Positions 39,397 through 48,769 of a stretch of 64,000 nucleotides of DNA are shown one piece after another (positions within the stretch are counted from its first letter, which is position 1; the number at the start of each line of letters is the position of its first letter). The DNA lies in contig NZ_RIAX01000001.1 of the NCBI RefSeq assembly GCF_003719725.1, positions 124,001 through 188,000 of the forward strand, written 5' to 3'. The notes under the pieces are model-generated. The model was given only the letters and a program-made list of their open reading frames with translations. It made no database searches and was not told where the DNA came from. A program made the position numbers and the translations under genes. Source of the DNA: Planococcus salinus. GTDB taxonomy: Bacteria; Bacillota; Bacilli; Bacillales_A; Planococcaceae.

Positions 39397-39525
39397 GATA
39401 TTCCGCAAAACAGCTGCGCTTGCCGCGGGCTCGCGTCCAAGCCTCCTCAGTCGCTTCGCTCCCTGTGGGGTCTCGGCCGTCTCGCTTTCCCGCAGGCGTC
39501 GCAGCTGTTTTGCTCCATATCTTAG
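39397..39525 (+). repeat. Family-1 structured intergenic repeat, copy A (129 bp)
   Basis: Begins GATATTCCGCAAAACAGCT and ends AGCTGTTTTGCTCCATATC plus TTAG. The ends pair over GATAT and GCAAAACAGCT, leaving a TCC opposite TCC (GGA opposite GGA on the other strand). The interior is GC-rich and unlike the other copies except near the ends. Confidence 0.85.
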
Positions 39526-39538
39526 CTACTTCTTAGAT

Positions 39539-39657
39539 GAAAGAGCGGAAGGCGGCGACTCCAGCGGGAACAGCACGAGCTGGAGCCACTGGACTGAGCG
39601 TAGCGAGGGAAGCGGCAGAAGCCGTGCCCGCGGAAAGCGTCCGCCTGGAGCGATTTC
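39539..39657 (+). repeat. Family-2 intergenic repeat, copy B
   Basis: Opens GAAAGAGCGGAAGGCGGCG, continues with ACTCCAGCGGGA, ends with CCCGCGGAAAGCGTCCGCC TGGAGC. The same ends occur reversed at 59370-59583 and in part at 61745-61858. Between 39658 and the valS ribosome site (39703) lies only AT-rich DNA. Confidence 0.82.
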
Positions 39658-39717
39658 ATCCGACTACAATTCATTAGTTCAACTTATATAGTACATAATA
39701 ATTAAGGAGGAATTTCA

Positions 39718-42357
39718 ATGACTGAACAAACGCAAATGCCGACTAAGTATGACCCACAGACGGTTGAGAAAGGCCGTTATGACTGGTGGGTGGATGGAAA
39801 ATTTTTCGAGGCCCAGCCGACGAGTGACAAAACACCTTATACCATCGTGATTCCGCCGCCGAACGTGACAGGGAGGCTGCACCTTGGCCACGCCTGGGAT
39901 ACGACGCTGCAGGATATTCTGACCCGCATGAAACGGATGCAGGGATACGATGCATTGTGGCTTCCGGGAATGGACCATGCCGGAATCGCGACACAGGCGA
40001 AAGTGGAAGGCAAGCTGAAAGAAGAAGGGCGTTCACGCTATGATTTAGGGCGCGAGGCGTTTTTGGAGGAATCGTGGAAATGGAAAGAGGAATATGCCGG
40101 CCATATCCGCCAGCAATGGTCGAAGCTTGGCCTGGGGCTTGATTATTCCCGTGAGCGCTTTACGATGGATGAAGGCCTGTCAAAAGCGGTGCGCGAAGTG
40201 TTCGTGAAACTGTATGAGAAAAAGCTCATCTACCGCGGCAAATACATCATCAACTGGGATCCGGCAACAAAAACGGCGATCTCGGATATCGAAGTAATCT
40301 ATAAAGATGTACAGGGCGCATTCTATCATATGCGCTACCCGCTCACGGACGGCAGCGGCCATATCGAAATCGCTACGACCCGTCCGGAAACGATGCTCGG
40401 GGATACGGCGGTCGCGGTTCATCCGAAAGACGAACGCTACCAGCACCTGATCGGCAAAACGGTGACGCTGCCGATCATCGGCCGCGAAATGGAAATTGTA
40501 GCGGACGATTATGTGGATATGGAATTCGGCAGCGGCGCAGTGAAAATCACGCCTGCACACGACCCGAATGACTTTGAAATCGGTAACCGCCATAACCTGG
40601 AGCGCGTCCTGATCATGAACGAAGACGGCACGATGAATGAAAATGCCGGAAAATATGAAGGCATGGACCGTTTCGAATGCCGCAAACAAATCATCAAAGA
40701 CTTGCAGGACATGGATGTTTTATTCAAAATTGAAGAGCATTTGCATTCGGTCGGGCATTCCGAGCGCAGCGGGGCAGTGGTTGAGCCGTATTTGTCGACG
40801 CAATGGTTTGTCGACATGCAGCCTTTGGCGGCAAAATCCGTCCAGGCCCAAAAAGACGAAACGGGCGTCAATTTCGTCCCAGAACGCTTTGAGAAAACGT
40901 ATCTGCACTGGATGGAAAACATCCGTGACTGGTGCATTTCGCGTCAATTGTGGTGGGGTCATCAGATTCCGGCCTGGTACCACAACGAAACAGGCGAAAT
41001 TTACGTAGGCCATGAAGCACCTGCAGATGCGGAAAACTGGACGCAGGATGAAGACGTACTCGATACGTGGTTCTCATCTGCGTTGTGGCCATTTTCGACG
41101 CTTGGCTGGCCGGAAGACAGCGAAGAGCTGAAGCGGTATTACCCGACAGACGCACTTGTGACGGGCTACGATATCATTAATTTCTGGGTGTCCCGGATGA
41201 TTTTCCAAGGTCTCGAATTCACCGGCGAAAGACCCTTCAAAGACGTCCTGATCCATGGTCTCGTGCGCGACGCGGAAGGCCGTAAAATGTCGAAATCACT
41301 CGGCAATGGCGTCGACCCGATGGACGTGATCGAGGAATACGGAGCGGATTCGCTGCGCTATTTCCTGGCAACGGCATCAAGTCCGGGACAGGACCTTCGT
41401 TTCTCGATGGAAAAAGTCGAAAGCGTCTGGAATTTTGCCAATAAAATCTGGAACGCGTCACGCTTTGCCTTGATGAACATGGAAGGCATGACTTACGATC
41501 AAATCGACCTTTCCGGCAAACGTTCAGTTGCCGATTCATGGATTTTGACCCGTTTAAATGAGACAATCGAACAAGTGACGACGCTCGCCGAGAAATACGA
41601 ATTCGGGGAAGTGGGCCGCCAGCTCTATAACTTCATCTGGGATGATTTCTGTGACTGGTACATCGAAATGGCGAAATTGCCGTTGTACGGGGAAGACGAA
41701 GATGCGAAGAAAATGACGCGTTCCGTTCTTGCTTACGTGCTCGATCACACGATGCGCCTATTGCATCCGTTCATGCCGTTCATCACAGAGGAAATCTGGC
41801 AGAACCTGCCGCACCAGGGCGAGTCGATTACGGTTGCCGCCTGGCCGCAAGTGGATGACAGCCTGTCGAACGAAGGTGAATCGGAAAGCATGAAGCTGCT
41901 GGTCGACATCATCCGTGCCGTCCGCACAATTCGTGCGGAAGTGCAGTCGCCGATGAGCAAAAAAGTGCCGTTGACAATTTCAGCGAAAGACGAAAACGTC
42001 CACGCCATTCTGGAATCGAACGCAGCCTATATCGAACGTTTCTGCAATCCGGAAACATTGACGATTGGCCAAAACATCGAAGCACCGGAAAAATCGATGT
42101 CCGCTGTAGTATCCGGCGCTGAATTGTTCATGCCGCTTGAAGGCTTGATCGACGTGGAAGCGGAACTGGCGCGTTTGAACAAAGAACTCGACAAATGGGC
42201 GAAAGAAGTGAAGCTCGTACAAGGCAAACTGTCGAACGAACGCTTTGTGTCCAAAGCACCGGAAGCGGTTGTTGCCGAAGAACGTGCGAAACAAGCCGAT
42301 TACCTGGAAAAGCACGCGACGGTTGAAAAGCGTATTGAAGAATTGAAGAATTTGTAA
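39718..42357 (+). CDS. valS: Valine-tRNA ligase
   Basis: Class I aminoacyl-tRNA synthetase of 879 residues (880 in B. subtilis). The HIGH motif appears as [16 protein letters not shown] (about residue 44), with the editing domain about 190-340 ([17 protein letters not shown]), the KMSKS loop in [14 protein letters not shown] (about 522), an anticodon-binding domain and a C-terminal coiled coil ([22 protein letters not shown]). TTAAGGAGGA precedes the ATG. It is controlled by the T-box leader. Two mobile-looking repeats separate the leader from the start, adding about 350 bases of untranslated RNA. Confidence 0.97.
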   Translation: MTEQTQMPTKYDPQTVEKGRYDWWVDGKFFEAQPTSDKTPYTIVIPPPNVTGRLHLGHAWDTTLQDILTRMKRMQGYDALWLPGMDHAGIATQAKVEGKLKEEGRSRYDLGREAFLEESWKWKEEYAGHIRQQWSKLGLGLDYSRERFTMDEGLSKAVREVFVKLYEKKLIYRGKYIINWDPATKTAISDIEVIYKDVQGAFYHMRYPLTDGSGHIEIATTRPETMLGDTAVAVHPKDERYQHLIGKTVTLPIIGREMEIVADDYVDMEFGSGAVKITPAHDPNDFEIGNRHNLERVLIMNEDGTMNENAGKYEGMDRFECRKQIIKDLQDMDVLFKIEEHLHSVGHSERSGAVVEPYLSTQWFVDMQPLAAKSVQAQKDETGVNFVPERFEKTYLHWMENIRDWCISRQLWWGHQIPAWYHNETGEIYVGHEAPADAENWTQDEDVLDTWFSSALWPFSTLGWPEDSEELKRYYPTDALVTGYDIINFWVSRMIFQGLEFTGERPFKDVLIHGLVRDAEGRKMSKSLGNGVDPMDVIEEYGADSLRYFLATASSPGQDLRFSMEKVESVWNFANKIWNASRFALMNMEGMTYDQIDLSGKRSVADSWILTRLNETIEQVTTLAEKYEFGEVGRQLYNFIWDDFCDWYIEMAKLPLYGEDEDAKKMTRSVLAYVLDHTMRLLHPFMPFITEEIWQNLPHQGESITVAAWPQVDDSLSNEGESESMKLLVDIIRAVRTIRAEVQSPMSKKVPLTISAKDENVHAILESNAAYIERFCNPETLTIGQNIEAPEKSMSAVVSGAELFMPLEGLIDVEAELARLNKELDKWAKEVKLVQGKLSNERFVSKAPEAVVAEERAKQADYLEKHATVEKRIEELKNL

Positions 42358-42363
42358 GAACAG

Positions 42364-42402
42364 AAAACCCCGCTTTCCATTATTGGAAGGCGGGGTTTTT
42401 CT
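42364..42402 (+). terminator. Terminator after valS
   Basis: AAAACCCCGC and TTCC pair with GGAA and GCGGGGTTTT in a long hairpin followed by T. Confidence 0.9.
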
Positions 42403-42413
42403 TGTTGAAAATC

Positions 42414-42571
42414 GATATTCCGCAAAACAGCTCCGCTTTCCTGCGGGCTTGCGCTGAACTAACTCGGGCTAGACGCCCGAGTGGATTTCAGCACTTCATC
42501 GCAAACGTGTTGGTGGCCCAACACGTTTACTGCTCCCGCTGGAGTCTACGCTGTTTTGCTCCATATCTTAG
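42414..42571 (+). repeat. Family-1 structured intergenic repeat, copy C (158 bp)
   Basis: Same ends as copy A (GATATTCCGCAAAACAGCT ... GCTGTTTTGCTCCATATC TTAG). The interior differs: ACTCGGGC (42462-42469) pairs with GCCCGAGT (42475-42482), enclosed by GCTGAA/TTCAGC. AAACGTGTTGG (42503-42513) pairs with CCAACACGTTT (42518-42528). Both stems are perfect. DNA from 42572 to 42755 shows nothing I can name. Confidence 0.85.
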
Positions 42572-42759
42572 TAAACGTTCCATAAACAAGAATATACTCA
42601 TAAGTTACGAGTACTTATTTCAGTTGTAGAAAAATCAGTAAATAGGAATTGATTTAAATCACTGAAAGTTTCTCGATAATCTAAAACCCCCTTTCTTCTG
42701 ATAGAAAAAAAGGGTTCAGCTCGTTAAGGAGTAATTTTTGAGGTGTTTGATCGCTGAAC

Positions 42760-42843
42760 GCACCCTATGTTAGATTTATCGCACTTCACTGCAAAAGTTT
42801 CGCACCTTATTTCCAAGTTTCCGCACCTCAACAAAAATTTCTC
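42760..42843. repeat. Four degenerate repeats with exact 21-bp period (GCACCT core)
   Basis: GCAC occurs at 42760, 42781, 42802 and 42823, each 21 bp apart, as CGCACC, CGCACTT, CGCACCT and CCGCACCT, followed by T/A-rich filler. The array lies between valS and the convergent ATP-grasp genes. Confidence 0.8.
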
Positions 42844-42866
42844 CATTCCAATACTGGAAAGCAGAG
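42833..42866 (-). terminator. Possible terminator after the ATP-grasp pair
   Basis: On the minus strand TTCCA pairs with TGGAA around GTAT, with CTC/GAG further out, followed by AAATTTTT. The stem is short. Confidence 0.45.
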
Positions 42867-42870
42867 TTTT

Positions 42871-43665
42871 TTATTGGTCTCCTCGAAAAGGATAATCCTT
42901 CTCCAGTTTTTTCAAATGCAAAGTCAGCAGCTCTGCAATGTTTTCTTCGTGTGTCTCAAAGAATGACCGGGCGCCGACGGGGTCTTCGATTTCGTTGAAC
43001 AGATGCAGTCCGTCCGGCAGCAGCAGAAAGTCGATGCCGATGTAATCGCTTTTTAAGGCGCGGGCGATGCGCAGGACGTCTTTTTCCTGTGCGGCACTCA
43101 GCGTGTACCGTTCGGCAGTGCCGCCGAGTGAGTAATTGGATTTGAACGAATCGGAAGATGCCGCACGCCGTTTCACGGCACCGACGACTTCTTCGCCGAT
43201 GACATAAGCGCGGACATCGGCGGTGTGTTCGATGATCGGCTGAAATATCACCTCTGACACAAAATCCGGCAGCTCATCAGGCGACTCCACTTGTACCACT
43301 TGTTCACCGCCATGGCCGTCCACTGTTTTGGCGATGCATGGAAATTGCTCTGGCTGTTTAGCGGTCGGGGTGACCGGCACGCCGAGCAGCAGGCATAATT
43401 GATAAAACTGCCATTTGTCGTTGGCGATCCGGTTGACTTCCGCGCGGTTCACGAGACGGATACCGCGGTTTTCCAGGAAACGCGCTGCTTGCGGCCGCCG
43501 CGCACGGAATAAGACAAGCGACTCCGTCAACTTCTCCGCCAGTTTTTCCAAGCCATCCGCAGACCAGTCATCCCACGTAACCAGCCTAAACGGATGGAAT
43601 TTCTGCAGTTCCGCGATAAACCCTTTATTCCGCTCGGCGGCGGCCGTTTCGTATAATACAATCAT
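42871..43665 (-). CDS. ATP-grasp ligase, RimK-like (second of a pair)
   Basis: Protein of 264 residues read from ATG 43665. An N-terminal pre-ATP-grasp part is followed by the ATP-grasp core: FPCIAKTVDGHGGEQVVQVES (phosphate loop, about 107-127), VIFQPIIEHTADVRAYVIGEEVVGAVKR, and the metal-binding end YIGIDFLLLPDGLHLFNEIEDPVGAR. The ligase substrate is unknown. It overlaps its partner by four bases (ATGA), so the two proteins are made together. It is divergent from folC. Confidence 0.75.
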   Translation of the reverse strand: MIVLYETAAAERNKGFIAELQKFHPFRLVTWDDWSADGLEKLAEKLTESLVLFRARRPQAARFLENRGIRLVNRAEVNRIANDKWQFYQLCLLLGVPVTPTAKQPEQFPCIAKTVDGHGGEQVVQVESPDELPDFVSEVIFQPIIEHTADVRAYVIGEEVVGAVKRRAASSDSFKSNYSLGGTAERYTLSAAQEKDVLRIARALKSDYIGIDFLLLPDGLHLFNEIEDPVGARSFFETHEENIAELLTLHLKKLEKDYPFRGDQ

Positions 43666-44525
43666 CGCAGGTCCTGCAGGATGTACGCAATCATCGAATC
43701 CGCCACATTGATGCCGGTGACGTTCAGGATGTTGCGGATATGCGCTGCGGCATTGACTTCGCAGACGATGGGCTGTTCCAGGTCATCGAACAGCAGGTCG
43801 ACACCGGCAAAAATGGCGCCGACTGCACGCGAGGCGCTTAACGCCATCTGGCTTTGGGCCGCTGTCAATTCGATGGGAGATGCCTGTCCGCCGTTGGTGA
43901 TGTTGGCGCGGAAGTCGGTTTCCGAATGCCGGTACATCGCTGCCACGATCCGGCCGCCGACGATGTTGACGCGGATGTCCCGGCCTCTGCTTGACTCAAT
44001 GAATTCCTGGAAGACGAAATCGATGCCGCGAAGAGACTCGACTTTGTCGTAAAATGCCTTTTCGTCTTCGATCAAATACACTTTCATGCCGAACGAACCA
44101 TGGCCTTCTTTGATGATCATCGGAAATGACAACTCCTCGATGATGCGTTCGAAATAGCCGGAATCACGGATCGAGAAATTCGGATACACTTTCGGTGCCA
44201 CAATCGTTCTTGGCATCGGCAAGCCGCACGCCGCCAGTTGGATATACTGTTTGGCTTTGTTGTCACACAGGTCGATGATTGCCGGATCGTTATACACCGG
44301 AACGCCGCGGCTTTTCAGAAAATAACCGAGCAGAATATCCTTATCGAGCAGCACCGCAAAATCCGGCAGCTCCATCGGCGACGATAAATCCATCGTCACT
44401 TCATAATTCTTCATAATAGAAGCGGTCACTCCTGCGCGTTCAGCCGCTTCTGCAACCAGGTGCGCCTGGTCTGCAAATTTATCGGAAGTCAGGCTTCCGT
44501 TGTAAATTACCCAACAACTGGTCAT
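43662..44525 (-). CDS. ATP-grasp ligase, RimK family (first of a pair)
   Basis: Protein of 287 residues from ATG 44525 (MTSCWVIYNGSLTSDKF). The ATP-grasp core includes FPMIIKEGHGSFGMKVYLIEDE, VFQEFIESSRGRDIRVNIVGGRIVAAMYR and GVDLLFDDLEQPIVCEVNAAAHIRN, close to RimK-type glutamate ligases, which add amino acids to a carboxylate through an acyl-phosphate. The acceptor is unknown. The start lies about 70 bases from folC on the other strand. Confidence 0.78.
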   Translation of the reverse strand: MTSCWVIYNGSLTSDKFADQAHLVAEAAERAGVTASIMKNYEVTMDLSSPMELPDFAVLLDKDILLGYFLKSRGVPVYNDPAIIDLCDNKAKQYIQLAACGLPMPRTIVAPKVYPNFSIRDSGYFERIIEELSFPMIIKEGHGSFGMKVYLIEDEKAFYDKVESLRGIDFVFQEFIESSRGRDIRVNIVGGRIVAAMYRHSETDFRANITNGGQASPIELTAAQSQMALSASRAVGAIFAGVDLLFDDLEQPIVCEVNAAAHIRNILNVTGINVADSMIAYILQDLR

Positions 44526-44596
44526 GTCAATTCCACCTTCGTGCTATAATGATACTCAAAAAGTGTATCACGTTTAATGTGGAAAGAAGGCGTAAA

Positions 44597-45778
44597 ATGA
44601 TTAACGGACTCGAATTATACAAAACAAAATGGAATATCCAAACAGCCAATGACATCAAACCCGGTCTTGAGGCCGTTACGTCCGCACTGGCGGAGTTGAA
44701 CAACCCTCATCGTTCCGGGAAATTCGTCCATATTGCCGGCACCAACGGCAAAGGGTCAACGGCGGCATTGCTGGGAGCAATTCTCCGTGAACACGGCTGG
44801 ACAGTCGGCCATTTCTATTCTCCGGCCATTGTTGACGTGCACGACCAGATTCAGCTGGACGGACAAGCGATTCCTGAAGCGGAACTGCACAGCATCATGG
44901 AAAGACTGGCTGCACTCGAGACAGCGCTGACTGATTTTGAACTGCTGACGGTGGCGGCATTCGTCTTTTTCAAGCAGCAGGCGCCCGATATTGCCATCAT
45001 CGAAGCGGGGATGGGCGGCCTTCTTGACAGTACAAATGTCATCAATCCGGAAGTTGCAATCATTCCGACCATCGCCATGGAACACACAAATTTCCTCGGA
45101 GATACCATGGAAGAAATTGCGCGGCATAAAGCCGGCATCATCAAAAAATGGAAACCGGTCATTGTCGGCGATGTGCCGGAGGAAGCCTGGAATGTCATCG
45201 AGCAGACAGCCAACCGGCTTCACAGCGATTTGATCCGGCCAAAACAGCCTGTCAAAGTGGAGATGAAGCTGAAAGGGCCGCATCAGCTTCATAATGCGCG
45301 GTTGGCGTGGGAAGCAGCGAAAGAATTGCTGCTGCTGGATTTTGATGAGCAAAAAGCAGAGCAGGCGTTGTCTGAAGCCACCATTCCGAATCGATTCGAA
45401 GAGGTTGTTCCCAATGTGTTTTTTGACGGCGCCCATAATCCGGCAAGTACGGAAGCATTGGTGGAGACCATCCGGCAACAGCTGCCCGATAAAAAAATCC
45501 ATATTGTCATGGGTTTATTGAAAGATAAAGATTACATAAGTATATTACGTAAACTGGAGACTGTAGGGGACCGGTTCACTTTTCTGGAGTTTGACAACGA
45601 ACGGGCGATGCCTGCTGAAAAATTATTTGAAGAAAATCAATGTAAAATAAAGACAATTCAAAATGGTTATGATATATTACCTGTATTGAATGAAAATGAA
45701 GCGACTATAGTAACAGGTTCTCTCTATTTATTGACAGACATTCGGAAGCGCAATTGGTCATATTTTAAAAAAGGATAA
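44597..45778 (+). CDS. folC: Folylpolyglutamate synthase/dihydrofolate synthase
   Basis: Mur-ligase-like enzyme that adds glutamate to folates (and usually to dihydropteroate). 393 residues, shorter than the usual 420-430. ATG 44597 follows GGAAAGAAGG; the longer frame from 44549 lies on the promoter (TGCTATAAT, 44542-44550). The P-loop is HIAGTNGKGSTAALL, followed by FYSPAIVDVHDQIQLDG, IIEAGMGGLLDSTNVI and FDGAHNPASTEAL. The position after valS is the B. subtilis one. Confidence 0.92.
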   Translation: MINGLELYKTKWNIQTANDIKPGLEAVTSALAELNNPHRSGKFVHIAGTNGKGSTAALLGAILREHGWTVGHFYSPAIVDVHDQIQLDGQAIPEAELHSIMERLAALETALTDFELLTVAAFVFFKQQAPDIAIIEAGMGGLLDSTNVINPEVAIIPTIAMEHTNFLGDTMEEIARHKAGIIKKWKPVIVGDVPEEAWNVIEQTANRLHSDLIRPKQPVKVEMKLKGPHQLHNARLAWEAAKELLLLDFDEQKAEQALSEATIPNRFEEVVPNVFFDGAHNPASTEALVETIRQQLPDKKIHIVMGLLKDKDYISILRKLETVGDRFTFLEFDNERAMPAEKLFEENQCKIKTIQNGYDILPVLNENEATIVTGSLYLLTDIRKRNWSYFKKG

Positions 45779-45819
45779 AAGTAAGTCGATATAAAAAATG
45801 CATAAAGGAGGGGCATGAC

Positions 45820-47523
45820 ATGGAAGTAACGGTTAAAAGGAAAGTGATTCTTTGGTCTCTATGGTTATTAATTGTCCCTCCCGGCCTGCTTTTGATTTAC
45901 CGTTATTTCCCGCCTTCCGGTCCTTTTGGAACAGAACTGATTGCTTTTTCCGTATTAGCAGTATTGACCGCGTTCATGCCGTTGACCATCAACGGAACGC
46001 CGCTGTATCTTGTCCAATGGGTGACCATTGCCGTGTTCTTGAAATATGGCATTTTCGTTGAAATCCTGCTGTCACAATTGACGATGATCGTGCTGTTGTT
46101 CAGGAGCCGAAGCAACGACCCGCGTTCCATTCGTTTTCCGTTCAACTCCTTTATGTTTTTCATCTTGTCTGCTGTAGCCGGGTTTACCTATTTATTGGCA
46201 GGCGGTAATATCGGTTCATTTGACTTATTACACGTCATTTACTTCAGCTTGATCTATCAGCTCGTCTACATTGTGGCTAACCACATTTTTCTTTACGTCT
46301 ACAGTATGCTGATCGGCGAATACAAACGCTTCCTGTCCATTGATACGATCTGGGATTTCGTCATCACCTTCCTGGTATTTCCCTACGCCATCACCCTGTA
46401 CATAACCAATGCCTTTATCGGCCTTCCAGCACTTCTGCTGCTTGGCATCCCATTTCTGATGATGACTGCTTTGCTGCGCATGTATAACAATTCGGAACGA
46501 ATCAATAACGATTTGAAAAAGACGGGGGCAATCGGCCACCAATTGGCTGCACGGTTGTCTGTGGACGAAGTGCTGGACCAATTCGTTTTGAAAGTGGCCC
46601 ACATGTTCCGGGCAGAATTTGCCTACATACTGGATTACCGGAACGGAAAGCTTCAAATGCTGAGAATGTTCGAGAACGGGGAATTCCAATCTTTCAAAGT
46701 GCCGCCGGTTCGGTACAATAAAGGAATTGCGGGTCTTGTGCTGGTCACCGATACGCCGGTCATTTACCATAAAAAGAAACAATGGAACCATATTATTGCG
46801 GATTATGTCCCTGAAGGCGCCGAAAGTTTGATGGCCACGTTAATCTCGCGGAATAATTATACAGAAGGCGTTCTTGTGTTAGCATCAAAGAAAAAACACG
46901 CGTTTGTCTCCCATCAGCTGAAAATCCTCGATATACTCAGCACGCATTTGGCTGTAGCGCATGAAAAAGCAGAATATGTCGAGACTGCCATTGCCAAAAG
47001 TGAACGCTGCGGACTGACCAAATTGTATAATTACCGGTACTTGGAAGAAAAACTGACGGATTGCATGCAGCAGGTGAATGCAGGGGAGTTGGAGCACCTG
47101 TCGCTTGTCATGATGGATATCGACCATTTCAAAGCGATCAATGATGAATATGGCCATCAAAGCGGCAATGACATTCTGGTGCAGCTTGCAGGCATCATCA
47201 AAGAGGAAGTCGGAAGCGAAGGAACCGTCGCCCGGTACGGCGGTGAAGAGTTTGTCGTATTGTTCACGGACTACGGCAAAGACCTGACACTGCTGTTTGC
47301 AGAAAAATTGCGGCAGCGGATAGAAGACACCGAATTCGAAATCCAATCCGATCTGGGCGAAGAACGTGAAACTCTGAAAGTGAAAATCACCTTGAGCATC
47401 GGCGTCTCCACGGCACCGGAAGACAGTGATGAAGCGATGTCGCTAATCCGGAACGCGGACCGCGCCTTGTATATCGGTGCCAAACAGGCAGGGCGAAACA
47501 AAGTCGCTGCTTACGCCAAATAA
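45820..47523 (+). CDS. Membrane-bound GAF-GGDEF diguanylate cyclase
   Basis: Likely makes cyclic di-GMP. 567 residues: six or so membrane helices (about 8-225), a GAF-type sensor domain (about 235-385) and a GGDEF domain (about 395-565). The active site is RYGGEEFVVLF with GGEEF at 474-478, and LVMMDIDHFKAINDEYGHQSGNDIL supplies the metal and substrate residues. No RxxD inhibitory site precedes GGEEF. AAGGAGGGG lies before ATG 45820. It lies just upstream of the pilus locus but has its own terminator. Confidence 0.88.
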   Translation: MEVTVKRKVILWSLWLLIVPPGLLLIYRYFPPSGPFGTELIAFSVLAVLTAFMPLTINGTPLYLVQWVTIAVFLKYGIFVEILLSQLTMIVLLFRSRSNDPRSIRFPFNSFMFFILSAVAGFTYLLAGGNIGSFDLLHVIYFSLIYQLVYIVANHIFLYVYSMLIGEYKRFLSIDTIWDFVITFLVFPYAITLYITNAFIGLPALLLLGIPFLMMTALLRMYNNSERINNDLKKTGAIGHQLAARLSVDEVLDQFVLKVAHMFRAEFAYILDYRNGKLQMLRMFENGEFQSFKVPPVRYNKGIAGLVLVTDTPVIYHKKKQWNHIIADYVPEGAESLMATLISRNNYTEGVLVLASKKKHAFVSHQLKILDILSTHLAVAHEKAEYVETAIAKSERCGLTKLYNYRYLEEKLTDCMQQVNAGELEHLSLVMMDIDHFKAINDEYGHQSGNDILVQLAGIIKEEVGSEGTVARYGGEEFVVLFTDYGKDLTLLFAEKLRQRIEDTEFEIQSDLGEERETLKVKITLSIGVSTAPEDSDEAMSLIRNADRALYIGAKQAGRNKVAAYAK

Positions 47524-47563
47524 GGCTGCAGGAAGGGGTTAAACCTTCCTGCAGCCTTTTTGC
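47524..47563 (+). terminator. Terminator after the GGDEF gene
   Basis: GGCTGCAGGAAGG pairs perfectly with CCTTCCTGCAGCC around GGTTAAA, followed by T. A probable promoter of the pilus operon (TACAAT, 47662-47667) follows. Confidence 0.93.
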
Positions 47564-47720
47564 CTACAAAATGCACATAACATGTTAAAAATAAAAGGAA
47601 AAAGAACAGTTTTTCTTACAAGAAAACGATGCAGAAATGTGTCGACCATGCAATAATAGGATACAATAGTATAAATTTGTAGAAATACTAAAAATATATG
47701 GTAAATACTGGAGGAATCCG

Positions 47721-48287
47721 ATACTTCAAGCTAATTCGAAGAATGAACAGGGTCTCACGTTGGTCGAAGTACTGGCGGCACTTGTGGTTCTCGGTATTCT
47801 GTTTGTCGGCATCATGACGATTTTCCCTCAAATGACGGTGTTCAATGCTAAAACCGAAACCAAGCTTGATACGATGAATTTGGCGAGGCAGGAGGTGGCG
47901 AAAATCGTTGCCGAAGAAACATGGAGAACAACTTTGCCTGTTTCTTCCGCTTTTACCGATACTGAAGAAAATTTGTTCAGAAAAACCATGGAAATTGAAA
48001 TGCCAGAAATGGGATATGCATTAGAAGAAGAAAATTCCGATTACCTCAGATATACAAAAAGTGACGACTATTTCTATGAAGTGGATATTTATCGTGCTTG
48101 TGAACCTTATTGGTCAGATGAAACCGAAGAAACGCTGTCATGCAATAATTTGGATTTGCGCCAATTATATAAAGTACATTTAAAAGTTTATAATTCGCCG
48201 CCTTTAGCCGATGGCACATATCAGATGAGCAGTGAGACTTACTCATATATCAGATTTGTCGTTGAAAGTTCAGGTGTGGCGGAGTGA
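47721..48287 (+). CDS. Minor type IV prepilin, PilV-like, with a probable AUA start
   Basis: Minor pilin of 188 residues. The class III signal is LQANSKNEQG then LTLVEVLAALVVLGILF: cleavage after Gly, Glu at +5. That leader lies upstream of the first ATG/GTG/TTG in frame (TTG 47760, inside the mature helix). The frame is open upstream only to a stop at 47688-47690, and the only codon at the right distance (6 bases) from GGAGG (47710-47714) is ATA 47721. The C-terminal part is acidic, with two cysteines (CEPYWSDETEETLSC). Base content is AT-richer than the pilus ATPase genes. Confidence 0.75.
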   Translation: MLQANSKNEQGLTLVEVLAALVVLGILFVGIMTIFPQMTVFNAKTETKLDTMNLARQEVAKIVAEETWRTTLPVSSAFTDTEENLFRKTMEIEMPEMGYALEEENSDYLRYTKSDDYFYEVDIYRACEPYWSDETEETLSCNNLDLRQLYKVHLKVYNSPPLADGTYQMSSETYSYIRFVVESSGVAE

Positions 48288-48769
48288 AATCAAACCAAAA
48301 AGGGATAACCTTAGTTGAATTGCTTGCGGTGCTTGCGTTGGTCGGGATTATAACTACGCTTGCATGGACGGCGTTATCAATTGGCTTTCAGCACAGTGCC
48401 ATCGAAACAAGCCAAACACAATTGCAGCAAGAAGCCACTCTGCTCATGACGACTTTGACGAATGAACATCGTCGGAGCGATCATTATTATCTGCGCTACC
48501 AGGATGGCCATTTGGAATTGAAAACATGTACGGAAACCGCATGCGAAAGTTTCGAACGGATTACGACAAATAATTACAGCTACAATGGATCGGTCAATGA
48601 CATCAATTTTGACGATTTGGATCCCAATATGAAAATAGAGCCGAAAAAAGCTCATGTGGAAGTTTCTTTAATCGTGGCAGACCCTGAGAATCTCAATAAT
48701 GAAGTGACCGTTACCACTACATTGACCCGAATTTTGACCAGCATGGTAATGAGAGGAGTTCAACTCTGA
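48284..48769 (+). CDS. Minor type IV prepilin, PilW-like
   Basis: Protein of 161 residues from GTG 48284, overlapping the previous stop. Leader MKSNQKG is followed by ITLVELLAVLALVGIITTLAW, a textbook prepilin cleavage site with Glu at +5. Two cysteines at CTETAC. It belongs with the neighbouring prepilins as a priming or tip minor pilin; the name is by position and type only. Confidence 0.82.
   Translation: MKSNQKGITLVELLAVLALVGIITTLAWTALSIGFQHSAIETSQTQLQQEATLLMTTLTNEHRRSDHYYLRYQDGHLELKTCTETACESFERITTNNYSYNGSVNDINFDDLDPNMKIEPKKAHVEVSLIVADPENLNNEVTVTTTLTRILTSMVMRGVQL

Noticed and set aside
42402-42629. 75-codon plus-strand frame
   Set aside because: Lies almost wholly in repeat copy C with no ribosome site.
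47760-48287. TTG 47760 as start of the first minor prepilin
   Set aside because: It would begin inside the mature N-terminal helix and delete the leader and cleavage glycine that the frame clearly encodes upstream. It also has no ribosome site.
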